A stretch of 46,363 bases of DNA from Nitrospinaceae bacterium (lineage in GTDB: Bacteria > Nitrospinota > Nitrospinia > Nitrospinales > VA-1). This document shows, piece by piece, positions 1 through 9,432 of the stretch (positions are counted from its first letter, which is position 1; the number at the start of each line of letters is the position of its first letter). The notes under the pieces were generated by a model that worked only from the letters and a program-made list of their open reading frames with translations, had not been told where the DNA came from and made no database searches. The stretch lies in NCBI GenBank assembly GCA_016763735.1, contig JAESTE010000117.1, forward strand, positions 1-46,363, given 5' to 3'. Both the position numbers and the translations under genes were made by a program.

Positions 1-1010
1 GGCGGGGCCGTGCAATACGCCTTGGTCTCGCTCAGGCCCCACGATACGCTCACCGCGGAACTCCCCGACATAACAGAGGCGTTGGGGAAAATGCCAGGGA
101 ACAGATAGCACGTGGGGAACGCACCCGCCGGTACCACTGCTCCGGTGGCAGGCAACGGGTTCACTACGTTGAAGGCCCGGGCGTATACCAGTGTGCGGTT
201 GTCTGCTCTGGTCACGGGCCTGGTGTAGTGCATAGGGGCGGTGGCGTCGAACTCGGGGCTCCATTTGTGGTAGATATCCCGCGCCCGCCCACTAAGGTCT
301 TCGTACGTGAAGTGTGCCCACACCTCGCCATTGGCCTGTGTAACGGACACACGGAAGTTGGCCTTGTGAGTGATCTCCTGTATGTAGGTCTCGCCGTCGG
401 CCACGTGCATCACGGTGCCATTGGCCCGCATCAGCTTGGCCCCGGCGTCGAATTTGAGCAGGGTCTCGTAATCAGGGCGGAGGACCGCTCCCACGTCGGC
501 AACGTTCGCGTACTGACAACTGGTGCCAGGTTGAGTGAAGGGTTGATGCCCAGTGGGTCTGAATAGAGTGGTGAACGGCGAAACGTCCTCGTGTGCATCC
601 GACGCGTTCATCAGCCCGGCGAAGTACTCCCAGGGCCACGGCAAACAGGTGGGCTTAGTGGTGGCCTTCAGCCCCAGACGTGTCCAACGGTACTCGATGT
701 ACTCGGCCATGTTCGAGTACGGGTTCACGTCCGTGAGGACTGTGCCGTCTGGGCTGGTCACGGTACGCGCAGGTAGCAAGCACATCTGGAAGTTGCGCTG
801 GTCTATCGCCCCCACTCGACTAGGTCCGACAGCATGCAGCGTGGTGAACTGTTGGTTCCACATACATGTTGCGAACGTGCCCGAGGTAGGCACTGTGTGT
901 TCGTTTGTCACAGGGTACGTAACAGACGGGACCAGGCCCTGTCCCAGTGTACCGAGGACGAATCCAGCCCAACACCACACCCACCACAGCCGCATTGCCC
1001 ATGTGTACAT
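1..1010 (-). CDS. Secreted or membrane glycoprotein, 3' part cut by window edge
   Basis: An open frame reads leftwards from ATG at 1010 to the window edge with no stop (336 codons seen). A second ATG in the same frame lies at 995. The N-terminus is a typical signal peptide: a short start, then a hydrophobic stretch (MRLWWVWCWAGFVLG) ending near GQG. The rest is a soluble-looking ectodomain with scattered cysteines and N-glycosylation sequons (NAS, NGT, NRT, NAS). I do not recognise the family. It lies just downstream of the giant EGF-repeat glycoprotein on the same strand, so the two may form a surface-protein group. Any membrane anchor would lie beyond the window. The frame is clear by direct translation; function is not known. 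Confidence 0.75.
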   Translation of the reverse strand, partial: MYTWAMRLWWVWCWAGFVLGTLGQGLVPSVTYPVTNEHTVPTSGTFATCMWNQQFTTLHAVGPSRVGAIDQRNFQMCLLPARTVTSPDGTVLTDVNPYSNMAEYIEYRWTRLGLKATTKPTCLPWPWEYFAGLMNASDAHEDVSPFTTLFRPTGHQPFTQPGTSCQYANVADVGAVLRPDYETLLKFDAGAKLMRANGTVMHVADGETYIQEITHKANFRVSVTQANGEVWAHFTYEDLSGRARDIYHKWSPEFDATAPMHYTRPVTRADNRTLVYARAFNVVNPLPATGAVVPAGAFPTCYLFPGIFPNASVMSGSSAVSVSWGLSETKAYCTAP

Positions 1011-1084
1011 GAATGTTTCGGCGACACACTTTCCGGCACCAATTGATACGTATAAATGTGTGCATTCATTAGTGACCATGTCCA

Positions 1085-4000
1085 TCAGGTGGACACCGCC
1101 GTTGTCCGGTGAGTCAGTAATTTAGAACTGGCCGAATCACTGGCTACAGGGTTGGGCTCTGCGCGAGGAGTCGGCGCAGGGTGTAGTTTGCGGTGGGCAC
1201 TACGCACAATCGCGTTGACGCCGAACAAAATACCAATGATGGCCCCGATCACCAACAACCCGCCTGCTCCGTAGTAGACCCATCGAGGGATGCCGTACAG
1301 CGGCTTGGTGGGGGCCGAAGTAGGGGCAGGGGTAGGTGCACTGGTGTTGGGGACCACCAGAGGGATCGTCACCGCTGCGATCGTAACGTTGCTGGTGTTG
1401 CACAGGTCGCCGATCCAGAACTCTTCGCACACACACGTCTCCAGGTCCGGGCGACTCACTGTGTGGTACCTGTCACACGCCTTGACGCATATCATGCTGT
1501 TGATGTACTTGCCCACGTTGGTGACTGGATCCGTCTCGTTTTCTCCGTCCACCCCCAGGGGATGCGCCACATCCGAGTACACGACTGACAGGAAGTCCGC
1601 CCGGTTGCACCCACACGTCGTCGGGTTGAGGTTGCCGTACAACACCACGGTCGCCTTGGTGGTGGCCTGAGGCTCCAAGGGGTGGGCCATCAGGGAACAG
1701 TTCACCAGAGTACAGTCGCTTGACATGTCGTAGTACGGTGGGGCACACACACACTTGCTGACAGTGGTGGTGGCCAAGGTGAAGGCCGCATCCGTGTCGT
1801 TGCCGCTGACGCTTCCGGTCAACAACAGGTCGTGGAACGCCAGCATCTCCACGTGTACCATCTCCTGTCGGGCATGTGGGGGCAACCCAGTGGACGCACA
1901 CACGCCGGTCAAGCACGTGGAACCGTTGTGCCCGGCCCAACAGTCGCAGGTCAGCACGTTCGCTGTGCCGACCAGTGTCCCGTTCCCGTTGCAGCCGGTG
2001 AGGGGTGTCACCGTACACTCCCCTGAACAACCGACGGACGCCGGCAACACACATCGCCCAGACGACACGTCGAAGTCGCCCACTCCACCGCAGTTGCAGT
2101 TGTATGTCCATGCGCCAGGGAACAGACATGTCACGCCAGTCGTACCTCCGCAGGGAACGGGGATGATGGGCAAGTCGGCCCCGCAGTGATTAAACCCACA
2201 GGAGGTCCCCGACCATCCAGTGTCACACAGACAATACGACAGTGACGTGGTGCCACTTGGAGCTCCGTAGGTCCCACACGCCGACGTATTGCACAGGTGC
2301 CCGGTCCATCCCGCGTAGCAATCGCATCCCCCGGCACGGACCCCCACACGAGGCGACCCTCCTCCGCACGCCGACACGTCGCACAGCATCCCGGTCCACT
2401 GAGACCCCATGCACGTGCACCCGTGTCCGCTGATCTGCGCCCTTCCGTTGGCAGAACACCTGGTCACGTTGCAGTACAGCCCTTCGTACGCCGCCTCGCA
2501 CACACAGTCCGTTGCCGAGTCGACGTATCTTCCGTGGACTCCGCACGCCTCGATACAATGACGGTACGTGGGGGAGATTGGGTCGGTGTCGCGCATCAAC
2601 GGGTACGTGCAGTTGCACCCGCCTGCTGCATCCGCCAAGGGTGCCGCCCCACCGCTCCGTACACACACGTTGGTGCTGCAGTTCTGTCCCTCTGCCACAG
2701 CATGCAACCACCGAGGTGTACATTGACACTGTGTCCCGTCCCAGTGCTGGCCCGGGGCTGTGCACCGCTTGGTGTCACAGAACGTTCCCGTGTACTGGCA
2801 TGGTTTGCCCCCTTGTTGGGGACACGACGCAGTATTGCAGGTCAACCCGTCGGTACTCTCTGCGCAGTGCATGCAATGGGGCTTGCACGCACCCAGACCG
2901 TCGGTGATCCAGTTCATGTTGGTGTGGGTGAAGGGGTTGATGGCCGGGGCGTACAATCCGCCCACCACGCCGCAGGTGCAGGTTGGCACCACCATCAGAC
3001 TGGGCTGGGAGGGGGCCCCGTCACATCGGCTGTACTCCCTCTGCCCTGTGATCACGAACCCACCACACTCGATCGACCCCGGCATGAGGGTGGACAGCGG
3101 GCACGCCGAACGGCAGCCGCGGTAGGGAAACACTGGCTTTCCATCTGTTGCCAACAACGAGAACGAGTCTGGGTACGGTACCGCCCGGTCGCCAGCCCCG
3201 CTGCAGTTGCAACCACTGGGGAGCAACGAAAGCCCGCCTGACTCGACGCAACGGTTGCGTGCGCAGTATTGCCCCCCCAACTTGTTGATAAAGAACGGAC
3301 GACATGTGCACTCGTCATTGGCGCAATGCCCCCCCACCAAGTCACAGTTCCCGCCACAGGCCTGAAGGTGTTGGCACACCACTCCGTTGTATCCGTGCGA
3401 GCAGGAACATTGGTACCGCGACTGGCCATTCAAGATGCATTCTCCGTGGTTGGAACACACGGTCAGGTTTCCGGCCAGGGCGCACGCCGACGCCGGGGTT
3501 TCGCATCTGTCTCCCACGTACGCTTGTCCGCCAGCCACGATACATTCACACTTGCTGCTGGTCGTGTTGCAATGTCCTGTTCGCAGAACGCCTTGCCCCC
3601 GTGCCGAACACGGCATGAAGGACGGCCCGCCACACGGCGAGTTCTGACACGTATCTCCGGTGGTCTTGAAATAAGTGTTGCACCTGCAGTACGGCCTTCC
3701 GTTGCGGTTTGTACACCCTGCCAGCGTGTCGGTGTCACAGCCCTTAGGGATGCAGACCCCTCGGTTGGAACACCAACTGTTCTGCGTGGGGTTCACACAC
3801 GAACCCGTGTAGGTGTTCTGGCACGTGGTCCCCCAGAACCCGTCGGCGCGATGGGTGGTAGTCGGTGGGCCCACCTGGTTCAACCAACACTCACACGTGG
3901 GGTCGGCCACGTCTCGGTTGCACACGTTCTCCCCAATACGGGAATGCCCGCCCTGTCGAATCAGCAACCCTTGGCACTCCTTTCCGTTCGGGCCATGGAC

Positions 4001-6295
4001 ACACGAGCGATCGTTGCACAACCCGTTTGTGCCCTCCTGCCACTTGGGATGGTCGCATGTGCAATTTCCGTATGCACACGCACTGGTGTCCACATACGTC
4101 TGCTGAGGATTGACGTACAACCCACCGTGACAATGGTGGGTGATCACCCGGAAGAACCCACTGTTACAACTGACGGACGGTGCGTTGCTGAAGGCATGGT
4201 CACAACAATCTCCTCCCCCACTCACGATCCCGCCGAGCCGGTTGCACAGGTGTATACACGACTCAGGTGCCGAAAGGGCCGTGTGCAGGGTCACCGTCAC
4301 GTTTGGACACTCCTTTGACAAACACGTGCCATGTGGACCACACGCGGTGTGGTGGTGTTGCGGGTCTCTTGGGCACAACTCCACCGAGCAGTCACCGTTA
4401 CTCCCGCCCCATCCCTCCGCGCACACACATCGACCCACGTAGTCTGAACTCCACGGTACGGGTGGGAGATCCTTCTTAGGGCCGATAGCGATCGCGCGGC
4501 CTCCCAGCAAATGGTTGCATGTGCCGCGGCCCGCGTGTGCGCCACACTCCTTCCCCCCTGGAACCAGGAGATCGGCGGCGGAGATTGGGCACCACCGTTT
4601 GCTGCATACGGCCCCGGCCCACCCGACCTCGCATACGCACCGCACGCTAGGTGTATACGCCAGACCCCGCGAGTAGGACTGGGCTTGGACCACGGGATTT
4701 GTATCGACACACCCGACGGTGTGTCCAGTGTGGCAGGACGGACACGGGATGCACATAAGTCCTCCACGCAGCTTGAGGGTGAACGGCTTGTTTGGTGTTG
4801 TCCGGTTCGAACACCCGTAGGGCATCACTGGCACACTGGGGTTCGTTGCGTCCAGTACGTACCGCTCGTCGAGTAAGTCCCCGTCGTACAGTGCACACTG
4901 ATGGTAGCTGGGGTACTTCAGCCAGTTGCGGCTTTTGTGGACCTTGAACGTACTAGGCGGGGCGTTGGTATTGTTGGTGCACAAGAAGATCGACGCATAC
5001 AGGTCAGTGGAGGGGATGCCGTCGGTGTCGTCCTTCTCTGTTCCACCGAAGAACCCTGGACGGCACACACATGTAACCCCAACTCCGGTCGACTTCTGGA
5101 TGCAGGTCCCGCGTCGGCCACACAGGTCGTATACGTTGGGGTCTGGACACACTATGTCCACGGCCGGGTCAAATCCGGTGGGGAACGATTGGTTGCAAAA
5201 CACACCGCCGAATCCGTTCTCACACAGGCACTGACCAGAGTTGACAAATACACCGTGGTTGCACAACCCGTCATGTGCGACCACAAATTGTGGGGTGTAC
5301 CCGTGCAGAACGTGGACACCGCCGACAATAAAGGGTGCTATGCTGGCGATGTGCACGTTCGGGGCGCACCACAGCTTGTGGGGAAACTCGGCACTGTTGC
5401 ACGTCGCGCCTCGGCCCAGTGTTAACCCGCGAGCAAGTCCCGCCCCATAACACAATTTGGCATACCCTCCTGGCAGGTAGAAGAACGGAGAGATCCACAT
5501 CTGTTCCCACTCAGGCATGAAGTACCCATGGTAGGTCGAATCCTGTGCGACTGTGCCGACGTTGGAGAGCGGGGCTGACTGGTTCGAACCTTGTCCCCAG
5601 ATCCCGCCTGGTGACTGGACCGCAATCGTGGAGTCCTTGACTTTGCACACGTATTGACTGGGCTTGAACCCAATGAAGGTGGCCCACGGGGCGTTCGTAG
5701 CCAGTGCAATATTCACCGCTGCGTTGTACGGCCTTGAACCGGCACCTCTGAGTTGCATCGTGGTTAGGCGAGACCGTGCGGTTGTGGGAGACTTCTCAGC
5801 ATTCCCGGCCGTGTTAAAGTTCTCAAATGAGGGACATGCGTCGTTTGCGGCCCCGCCGTACGTCTTCCTGTGCGCGGCTTGGGCCAACCAGGTTTGGAGG
5901 CTGATCTTGTGAGGGGTGGTGCGGGTGACGAGGAGGGGTATGTTACGATCATGGTGTGTGTCCACCGACTCGGCGTACATATGGTCGTTGAACCCGGCGA
6001 ATATGAGGGGAGTAGCCCACTTGTACTTGAAATTGAACCAGCCCCGGTAACCTGGTTGGTACCCCAGCTCTTCCTCGGTTGACAAGACAGTGATACCAGA
6101 CCGACCTTCCCACACACCTCCTGGGGGCGTGAACGATGTGAGGGCGGCGTTGCCCTGGAACGTGATGGACTTGTATGTCTTCCGGTCCCACCAGCACAGG
6201 CGGCAGTTCCCGTGGTCGTAGTCCCCTGCGAGCGCCACACAGCAGAGGGTTGCCCCCACCAGTGCCCAGAGCATCCTGGACGCCGAAGAGGTCAT
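1085..6295 (-). CDS. Giant EGF-repeat type I membrane glycoprotein (1,736 aa)
   Basis: The longest protein of the window. ATG at 6295 was chosen because the frame's earlier start is GTG; the next Met (6274) also leaves a signal peptide (MLWALVGATLCCVALAG). After a unique N-terminal region of about 350 residues comes a very long cysteine-rich stretch with many EGF-like modules of the form C-x-C-x-x-G-[WFY]-x-G-x2-C, for example CLCDTGWSGTSC and CDCYAGWTGHLC, to about residue 1640. A Pro/Thr/Ala-rich stalk (TSAPTPAPTSAPT) precedes one transmembrane helix at about residues 1672-1697 and a cytoplasmic tail of about 40 residues. N-glycosylation sequons are frequent. Such architecture is typical of eukaryotic adhesion proteins, and the host-like modules suggest capture from a eukaryote. 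The likely role is an envelope or host-surface adhesin; the partner is unknown. Confidence 0.88.
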   Translation of the reverse strand: MTSSASRMLWALVGATLCCVALAGDYDHGNCRLCWWDRKTYKSITFQGNAALTSFTPPGGVWEGRSGITVLSTEEELGYQPGYRGWFNFKYKWATPLIFAGFNDHMYAESVDTHHDRNIPLLVTRTTPHKISLQTWLAQAAHRKTYGGAANDACPSFENFNTAGNAEKSPTTARSRLTTMQLRGAGSRPYNAAVNIALATNAPWATFIGFKPSQYVCKVKDSTIAVQSPGGIWGQGSNQSAPLSNVGTVAQDSTYHGYFMPEWEQMWISPFFYLPGGYAKLCYGAGLARGLTLGRGATCNSAEFPHKLWCAPNVHIASIAPFIVGGVHVLHGYTPQFVVAHDGLCNHGVFVNSGQCLCENGFGGVFCNQSFPTGFDPAVDIVCPDPNVYDLCGRRGTCIQKSTGVGVTCVCRPGFFGGTEKDDTDGIPSTDLYASIFLCTNNTNAPPSTFKVHKSRNWLKYPSYHQCALYDGDLLDERYVLDATNPSVPVMPYGCSNRTTPNKPFTLKLRGGLMCIPCPSCHTGHTVGCVDTNPVVQAQSYSRGLAYTPSVRCVCEVGWAGAVCSKRWCPISAADLLVPGGKECGAHAGRGTCNHLLGGRAIAIGPKKDLPPVPWSSDYVGRCVCAEGWGGSNGDCSVELCPRDPQHHHTACGPHGTCLSKECPNVTVTLHTALSAPESCIHLCNRLGGIVSGGGDCCDHAFSNAPSVSCNSGFFRVITHHCHGGLYVNPQQTYVDTSACAYGNCTCDHPKWQEGTNGLCNDRSCVHGPNGKECQGLLIRQGGHSRIGENVCNRDVADPTCECWLNQVGPPTTTHRADGFWGTTCQNTYTGSCVNPTQNSWCSNRGVCIPKGCDTDTLAGCTNRNGRPYCRCNTYFKTTGDTCQNSPCGGPSFMPCSARGQGVLRTGHCNTTSSKCECIVAGGQAYVGDRCETPASACALAGNLTVCSNHGECILNGQSRYQCSCSHGYNGVVCQHLQACGGNCDLVGGHCANDECTCRPFFINKLGGQYCARNRCVESGGLSLLPSGCNCSGAGDRAVPYPDSFSLLATDGKPVFPYRGCRSACPLSTLMPGSIECGGFVITGQREYSRCDGAPSQPSLMVVPTCTCGVVGGLYAPAINPFTHTNMNWITDGLGACKPHCMHCAESTDGLTCNTASCPQQGGKPCQYTGTFCDTKRCTAPGQHWDGTQCQCTPRWLHAVAEGQNCSTNVCVRSGGAAPLADAAGGCNCTYPLMRDTDPISPTYRHCIEACGVHGRYVDSATDCVCEAAYEGLYCNVTRCSANGRAQISGHGCTCMGSQWTGMLCDVSACGGGSPRVGVRAGGCDCYAGWTGHLCNTSACGTYGAPSGTTSLSYCLCDTGWSGTSCGFNHCGADLPIIPVPCGGTTGVTCLFPGAWTYNCNCGGVGDFDVSSGRCVLPASVGCSGECTVTPLTGCNGNGTLVGTANVLTCDCWAGHNGSTCLTGVCASTGLPPHARQEMVHVEMLAFHDLLLTGSVSGNDTDAAFTLATTTVSKCVCAPPYYDMSSDCTLVNCSLMAHPLEPQATTKATVVLYGNLNPTTCGCNRADFLSVVYSDVAHPLGVDGENETDPVTNVGKYINSMICVKACDRYHTVSRPDLETCVCEEFWIGDLCNTSNVTIAAVTIPLVVPNTSAPTPAPTSAPTKPLYGIPRWVYYGAGGLLVIGAIIGILFGVNAIVRSAHRKLHPAPTPRAEPNPVASDSASSKLLTHRTTAVST

Positions 6296-6351
6296 GTAAT
6301 TCTGTTGGGGATACACCGGTGTGATGTCCTGTGTTGTTCACACCAGACCTT

Positions 6352-6708
6352 ATGTGCACCCGGCGACCATCACCCGAACTCCTTAAGGCGGCAGCCAAGG
6401 CCGCGACCTGGCAACTGCTCACGATCATCACCGGCACACTCGTGTTGTACCTCATGATGGGCGGGTTCGTGGCGGATCTCGAGGTGATTGTGGCCAACGC
6501 CGTGCTGGAGGTGTTTCTCTTCGTGGCACACGAACGGTTGTGGGACCCGCAGAACGGGGGGGGCCTGTGGTTGCCGTCCCTGACTTCCCGCCCTGACGGG
6601 ACCGAATTGAGTACAACTGTGGTAGAAGACCACACAGAGACCCACACCCTTGTTGCCACGGAAACCCCGGACAGTGAGTTCGTACCTCCGACTCCCGACT
6701 CGCCATGA
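6352..6708 (+). CDS. DUF2061-like small membrane protein
   Basis: 118 residues from ATG 6352; the longer frame starts at GTG. The core matches my recollection of the DUF2061 family: an amphipathic KAATWQ start, a first membrane helix (LLTIITGTLVLYLMMGG), a second helix, and the hallmark ending HERLWD (family form HER-[IVL]-W). DUF2061 proteins are short predicted membrane proteins of unknown biochemical role found in bacteria and in some large viruses. The C-terminal 45 residues are Thr/Ser/Glu-rich and look disordered. The stop overlaps the start of the next gene (ATGA), which is unusual for a eukaryotic virus and suggests coupled expression or two transcripts. It is divergent from the EGF glycoprotein across only 56 bp. 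Confidence 0.75.
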   Translation: MCTRRPSPELLKAAAKAATWQLLTIITGTLVLYLMMGGFVADLEVIVANAVLEVFLFVAHERLWDPQNGGGLWLPSLTSRPDGTELSTTVVEDHTETHTLVATETPDSEFVPPTPDSP

Positions 6709-7370
6709 CCACCTTTGGCACGGACTACGACGGCACCGTCTTTGCCTACGTGTTCGCCGGCGCCGTGCTCATGATCATCAGCACCCATCTGGACTACCTC
6801 TGGAGCATGGCGGACCTGCAGAAGTTCCTCCCTGTAGACGACGGCAGCTCGGACGGGCCCGACGACCGACACTTCGGCAACGCACACCCCTTCCTCAACG
6901 TTCCCACCGGACTCGAAACTGTACTCCATCTAGGAGGACACGCTCTCTTCACCGTCGGATGCTACAAGTCCATTGAACCGGTGGCGGTATTGTCCAAGTA
7001 CGACACAGGCGAGCTAAGGATCTGGGTACTGGTCTCTACCTTGGCCATCCCCGCCATGATGATCCTGTCCAGTTTCCTGTCTGGTGTCCACCGCCTAGAC
7101 CAGGTCCCCCTGGCCAAGATGCTGGGGATTACCATCCACAACGGCGCATGGATCGTACTGGGCCTGTTCGCCGCCCTCAACAAGCAGTCCCCCTTCAACG
7201 TCTACGCGTACCTAGGCGGACCCCTGGTGGGCGTGTCGGTCCTGGTCATTGGCATGACCCGCTACTACTACAACGACATCAGCAAGCAGTCCAGCCGTAT
7301 GCTGGGGTCTGCTGGGATCATCACCGGGTTCATCTTCCTGCTCCTGGCCGTCAGCCGTCGTCCCATATAA
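6705..7370 (+). CDS. Polytopic membrane protein, about six helices
   Basis: 221 residues, starting in the ATGA overlap with the DUF2061-like gene. About six hydrophobic helices are visible, including VFAYVFAGAVLMIIS, RIWVLVSTLAIPAMMIL, GAWIVLGLFAAL, GPLVGVSVLVIGM and IITGFIFLLLAV. The first loop is acidic (DDGSSDGPDD). No catalytic motif or transporter signature was recognised. Heliorhodopsin was considered, because mirusviruses can carry them, but there is no lysine in the middle of the last helix to bind retinal. Overlap with the DUF2061-like gene suggests the two proteins act together in a membrane, perhaps the viral envelope. This is inference. Confidence 0.75.
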   Translation: MTTFGTDYDGTVFAYVFAGAVLMIISTHLDYLWSMADLQKFLPVDDGSSDGPDDRHFGNAHPFLNVPTGLETVLHLGGHALFTVGCYKSIEPVAVLSKYDTGELRIWVLVSTLAIPAMMILSSFLSGVHRLDQVPLAKMLGITIHNGAWIVLGLFAALNKQSPFNVYAYLGGPLVGVSVLVIGMTRYYYNDISKQSSRMLGSAGIITGFIFLLLAVSRRPI

Positions 7371-7444
7371 GGTCTTTCAAAGAAAAGATCCGTCGCGTGG
7401 CCGGGTCATGCATGCATATACTAAAAACAGTCTGTTCGGTGTAC

Positions 7445-8623
7445 CTAGCGTTTTAATTGAGCCAGCCACCCACACCGTACAGTAGGGGCACCACGGAACC
7501 GCCACGCACACAGCCTCCTCCACTTGGCTCGCCGACTCATGAACCTTTGGGGGTCCTTGCCGTAGACAATGCAGGCCAGTTCGTGCGCCATCTTGATGGG
7601 CACGCGGTACGTACACGAACCCCTCCCCCCTGGTACCGGGTACTTCGTCCAGGCCACCGGCAACGAACGTAACGCGTCGTCGGGTAAGCTGTACACCTTT
7701 TGAGCGTTGTCGCTGTTCATCCATTCCGTGCACCGGCCACACAAAGCCGCGTTGTTCAGGCCCCAGTTGGTGAGGCACTGGATGCACCTCTTCGTCAAGG
7801 TAAAGACAATGCACTCAAACGGAGTCCTGTCCCCGTCGCGTCGACAGATGATGCCCCACCGAGGGTCGACACGGAGCACCTTGTGCAGAGGCTTGCAGGT
7901 CCAGGCCAGCGCCAACAGTTCGTCGTTCTGTAGGAACTGCCCCACTCCATGTGCCCACACACTAATAGGCAGCTGAGGCAAGTCAACACGTGCCAACAAC
8001 TCAAAACCTTGGTTTTCCTGGGCCCACGCATCGTTGTGTATGCGTTCACGTGCCAAACGAGCCAGGTCATCCACTGCGTTGGTGCGGGCCTCTTCTGTGT
8101 GCAGGAAATCTCCCATCTCCGTCTGGATCAACTTCACCTCTTGCTGGAGGTGCAATACTCGAGGCATCAATACGGTCTCAATGTCAGTGGTGCAACGGCG
8201 GTCCTCTTCGTCAAAGTCAAACTTTCGATCCGCGACCTCGCGCCGGTCCGCACACCGCTCTGCCCGATTACGGCGGGGGGGAAAGCTCAAATTTTCCTTG
8301 TACCGCCTCCTTTCGGTGTGGCGGTAGTTGGTCCGGTTCATGAAGGCGACGTCCGCCAAACCATAAATATGTTCCCTGGTGTTGGCGAGTTCTGTGCCCA
8401 TCGTGTTGGCCCGGGCTTGCATCGCGTCGTACTGTGTCTTGAACCACTCCGGGGCCTCGAAGTACACCGACATGGTCCACCACGCGTTCTCTCTGTCACC
8501 TTTCTCTAACAAGTCATCGCCCCCGAATGCATTGTCCGCGAACGAGAAAGGGCGTCTCCCGAGGTTGGGGTACAGGTCGTGTTCGTGTATGACGGGTCGT
8601 TGGGGTGTCTTACGTGCAGCCAT
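7445..8623 (-). CDS. F-box-like coiled-coil protein
   Basis: 392 residues from ATG 8623; the upstream in-frame start is GTG. The N-terminal half is charged and helical, with many R, E and D residues, and is probably coiled coil. At about residues 215-260 a segment resembles an F-box: LPQLPISVW, then a spacer, then DELLALAWTCKPLHKVL and a W. F-boxes bind Skp1 and recruit targets to SCF ubiquitin ligases. Next comes a C-x2-C...C-x2-C pattern (KRCIQC...LCGRC) that may bind zinc, and a basic Trp/Arg-rich C-terminus. A TATA-like element lies 38 bp upstream (8661-8667). If the F-box reading is right, the protein would redirect host ubiquitination. The match is by eye and moderate. Confidence 0.6.
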   Translation of the reverse strand: MAARKTPQRPVIHEHDLYPNLGRRPFSFADNAFGGDDLLEKGDRENAWWTMSVYFEAPEWFKTQYDAMQARANTMGTELANTREHIYGLADVAFMNRTNYRHTERRRYKENLSFPPRRNRAERCADRREVADRKFDFDEEDRRCTTDIETVLMPRVLHLQQEVKLIQTEMGDFLHTEEARTNAVDDLARLARERIHNDAWAQENQGFELLARVDLPQLPISVWAHGVGQFLQNDELLALAWTCKPLHKVLRVDPRWGIICRRDGDRTPFECIVFTLTKRCIQCLTNWGLNNAALCGRCTEWMNSDNAQKVYSLPDDALRSLPVAWTKYPVPGGRGSCTYRVPIKMAHELACIVYGKDPQRFMSRRAKWRRLCAWRFRGAPTVRCGWLAQLKR

Positions 8624-8660
8624 GTTTCGCTCAGTCACACACCTGCTGCAAGTTCACTGT

Positions 8661-8667
8661 ATTTATA
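8661..8667 (-). promoter_or_regulatory. TATA-like box of the F-box-like gene
   Basis: The minus strand reads TATAAAT here, 38 bp before the ATG at 8623. The same spacing is seen for the TATAAA at 13916-13921 before the ATG at 13959, which supports both. Inference from position only. Confidence 0.5.
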
Positions 8668-8696
8668 AAGGGCACCAGACTCTAGACTGACCACAC

Positions 8697-9362
8697 TCAT
8701 CGGCCGTCCATGTCCAGCTCTTGCCACGTAAAGGTCTCCCACGAGTTAAACACCACGAACCCGCTCACGTCTCGGTGTCGTACTTGGTACTGGACCCTCC
8801 TTCCGGCCGCCGTCTTGGACAACACGTTGATCCCTGCCCGGTTCTGTACGCTCTGGTACAGCACAGTCACGTCGTCCACGCCTTGCGAGAGGGACGGCGC
8901 GGGCATGGACTTGAACCGTGTGTGCTGGCTCTCGTCCAACGCTACCCAGAAGAACACAGCACCTAATCCCTCCTGGGCGGCAAACTTCTGTGTACGGACC
9001 CGGTCCTCCTCTTTGGGCTGGTAGTACAACTCACCGTCCTTCCCCGTCCACATCGGTTGCATCTTGTTCAACGCACTGCGTCCAGGGACCACCATCTCCG
9101 CGGCATTGGTCTTGGGCTTCCCACTGACCCGTGGCTTGGGCTTGTTCTGGCGCTGGGTGAAGACACTGGTCGTGTTCAGTTTCTGAACAGGCGGGTCGTG
9201 GGCAAACACACTGCGCCCGGCCTTCTTCTTCTCGTCTTCCAGACCGGCAAACACGCCGACCGGTGGTTTACGTCGGGCACGTCGTGGGGGCGGGTGGTCC
9301 TCCTGGTCGCTCACCAGGTCGTCTGCCGGGCCCTGTTCGTATCCACCAAACTCCGCGCTCAT
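8697..9362 (-). CDS. Hypothetical protein, disordered basic N-half
   Basis: 221 residues from ATG 9362. Residues 1 to about 110 are low in complexity, rich in Lys, Arg and Pro (RRARRKPP and similar), and probably disordered. The remaining half looks like one small folded domain with alternating hydrophobic strands (VFFWVALDE, VTVLYQSVQ, VQYQVRHRDVSGFVVF). No family was recognised. It sits between the F-box-like gene on the same strand and the divergent nuclease gene. Size and makeup would fit a minor virion or DNA-associated protein, but nothing in the sequence proves this. Confidence 0.65.
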   Translation of the reverse strand: MSAEFGGYEQGPADDLVSDQEDHPPPRRARRKPPVGVFAGLEDEKKKAGRSVFAHDPPVQKLNTTSVFTQRQNKPKPRVSGKPKTNAAEMVVPGRSALNKMQPMWTGKDGELYYQPKEEDRVRTQKFAAQEGLGAVFFWVALDESQHTRFKSMPAPSLSQGVDDVTVLYQSVQNRAGINVLSKTAAGRRVQYQVRHRDVSGFVVFNSWETFTWQELDMDGR

Positions 9363-9432
9363 GCCAGAGGCAACAAACGGTAACGGGTGTAAGGGTGCTT
9401 CCGTGTTTTATTCGCTACAGACTGTCTATACC

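Noticed and set aside
6705..7370. Viral heliorhodopsin
   Set aside because: The size and helix count are close, but no lysine lies in the middle of the last helix. The same holds for 33106-33762.
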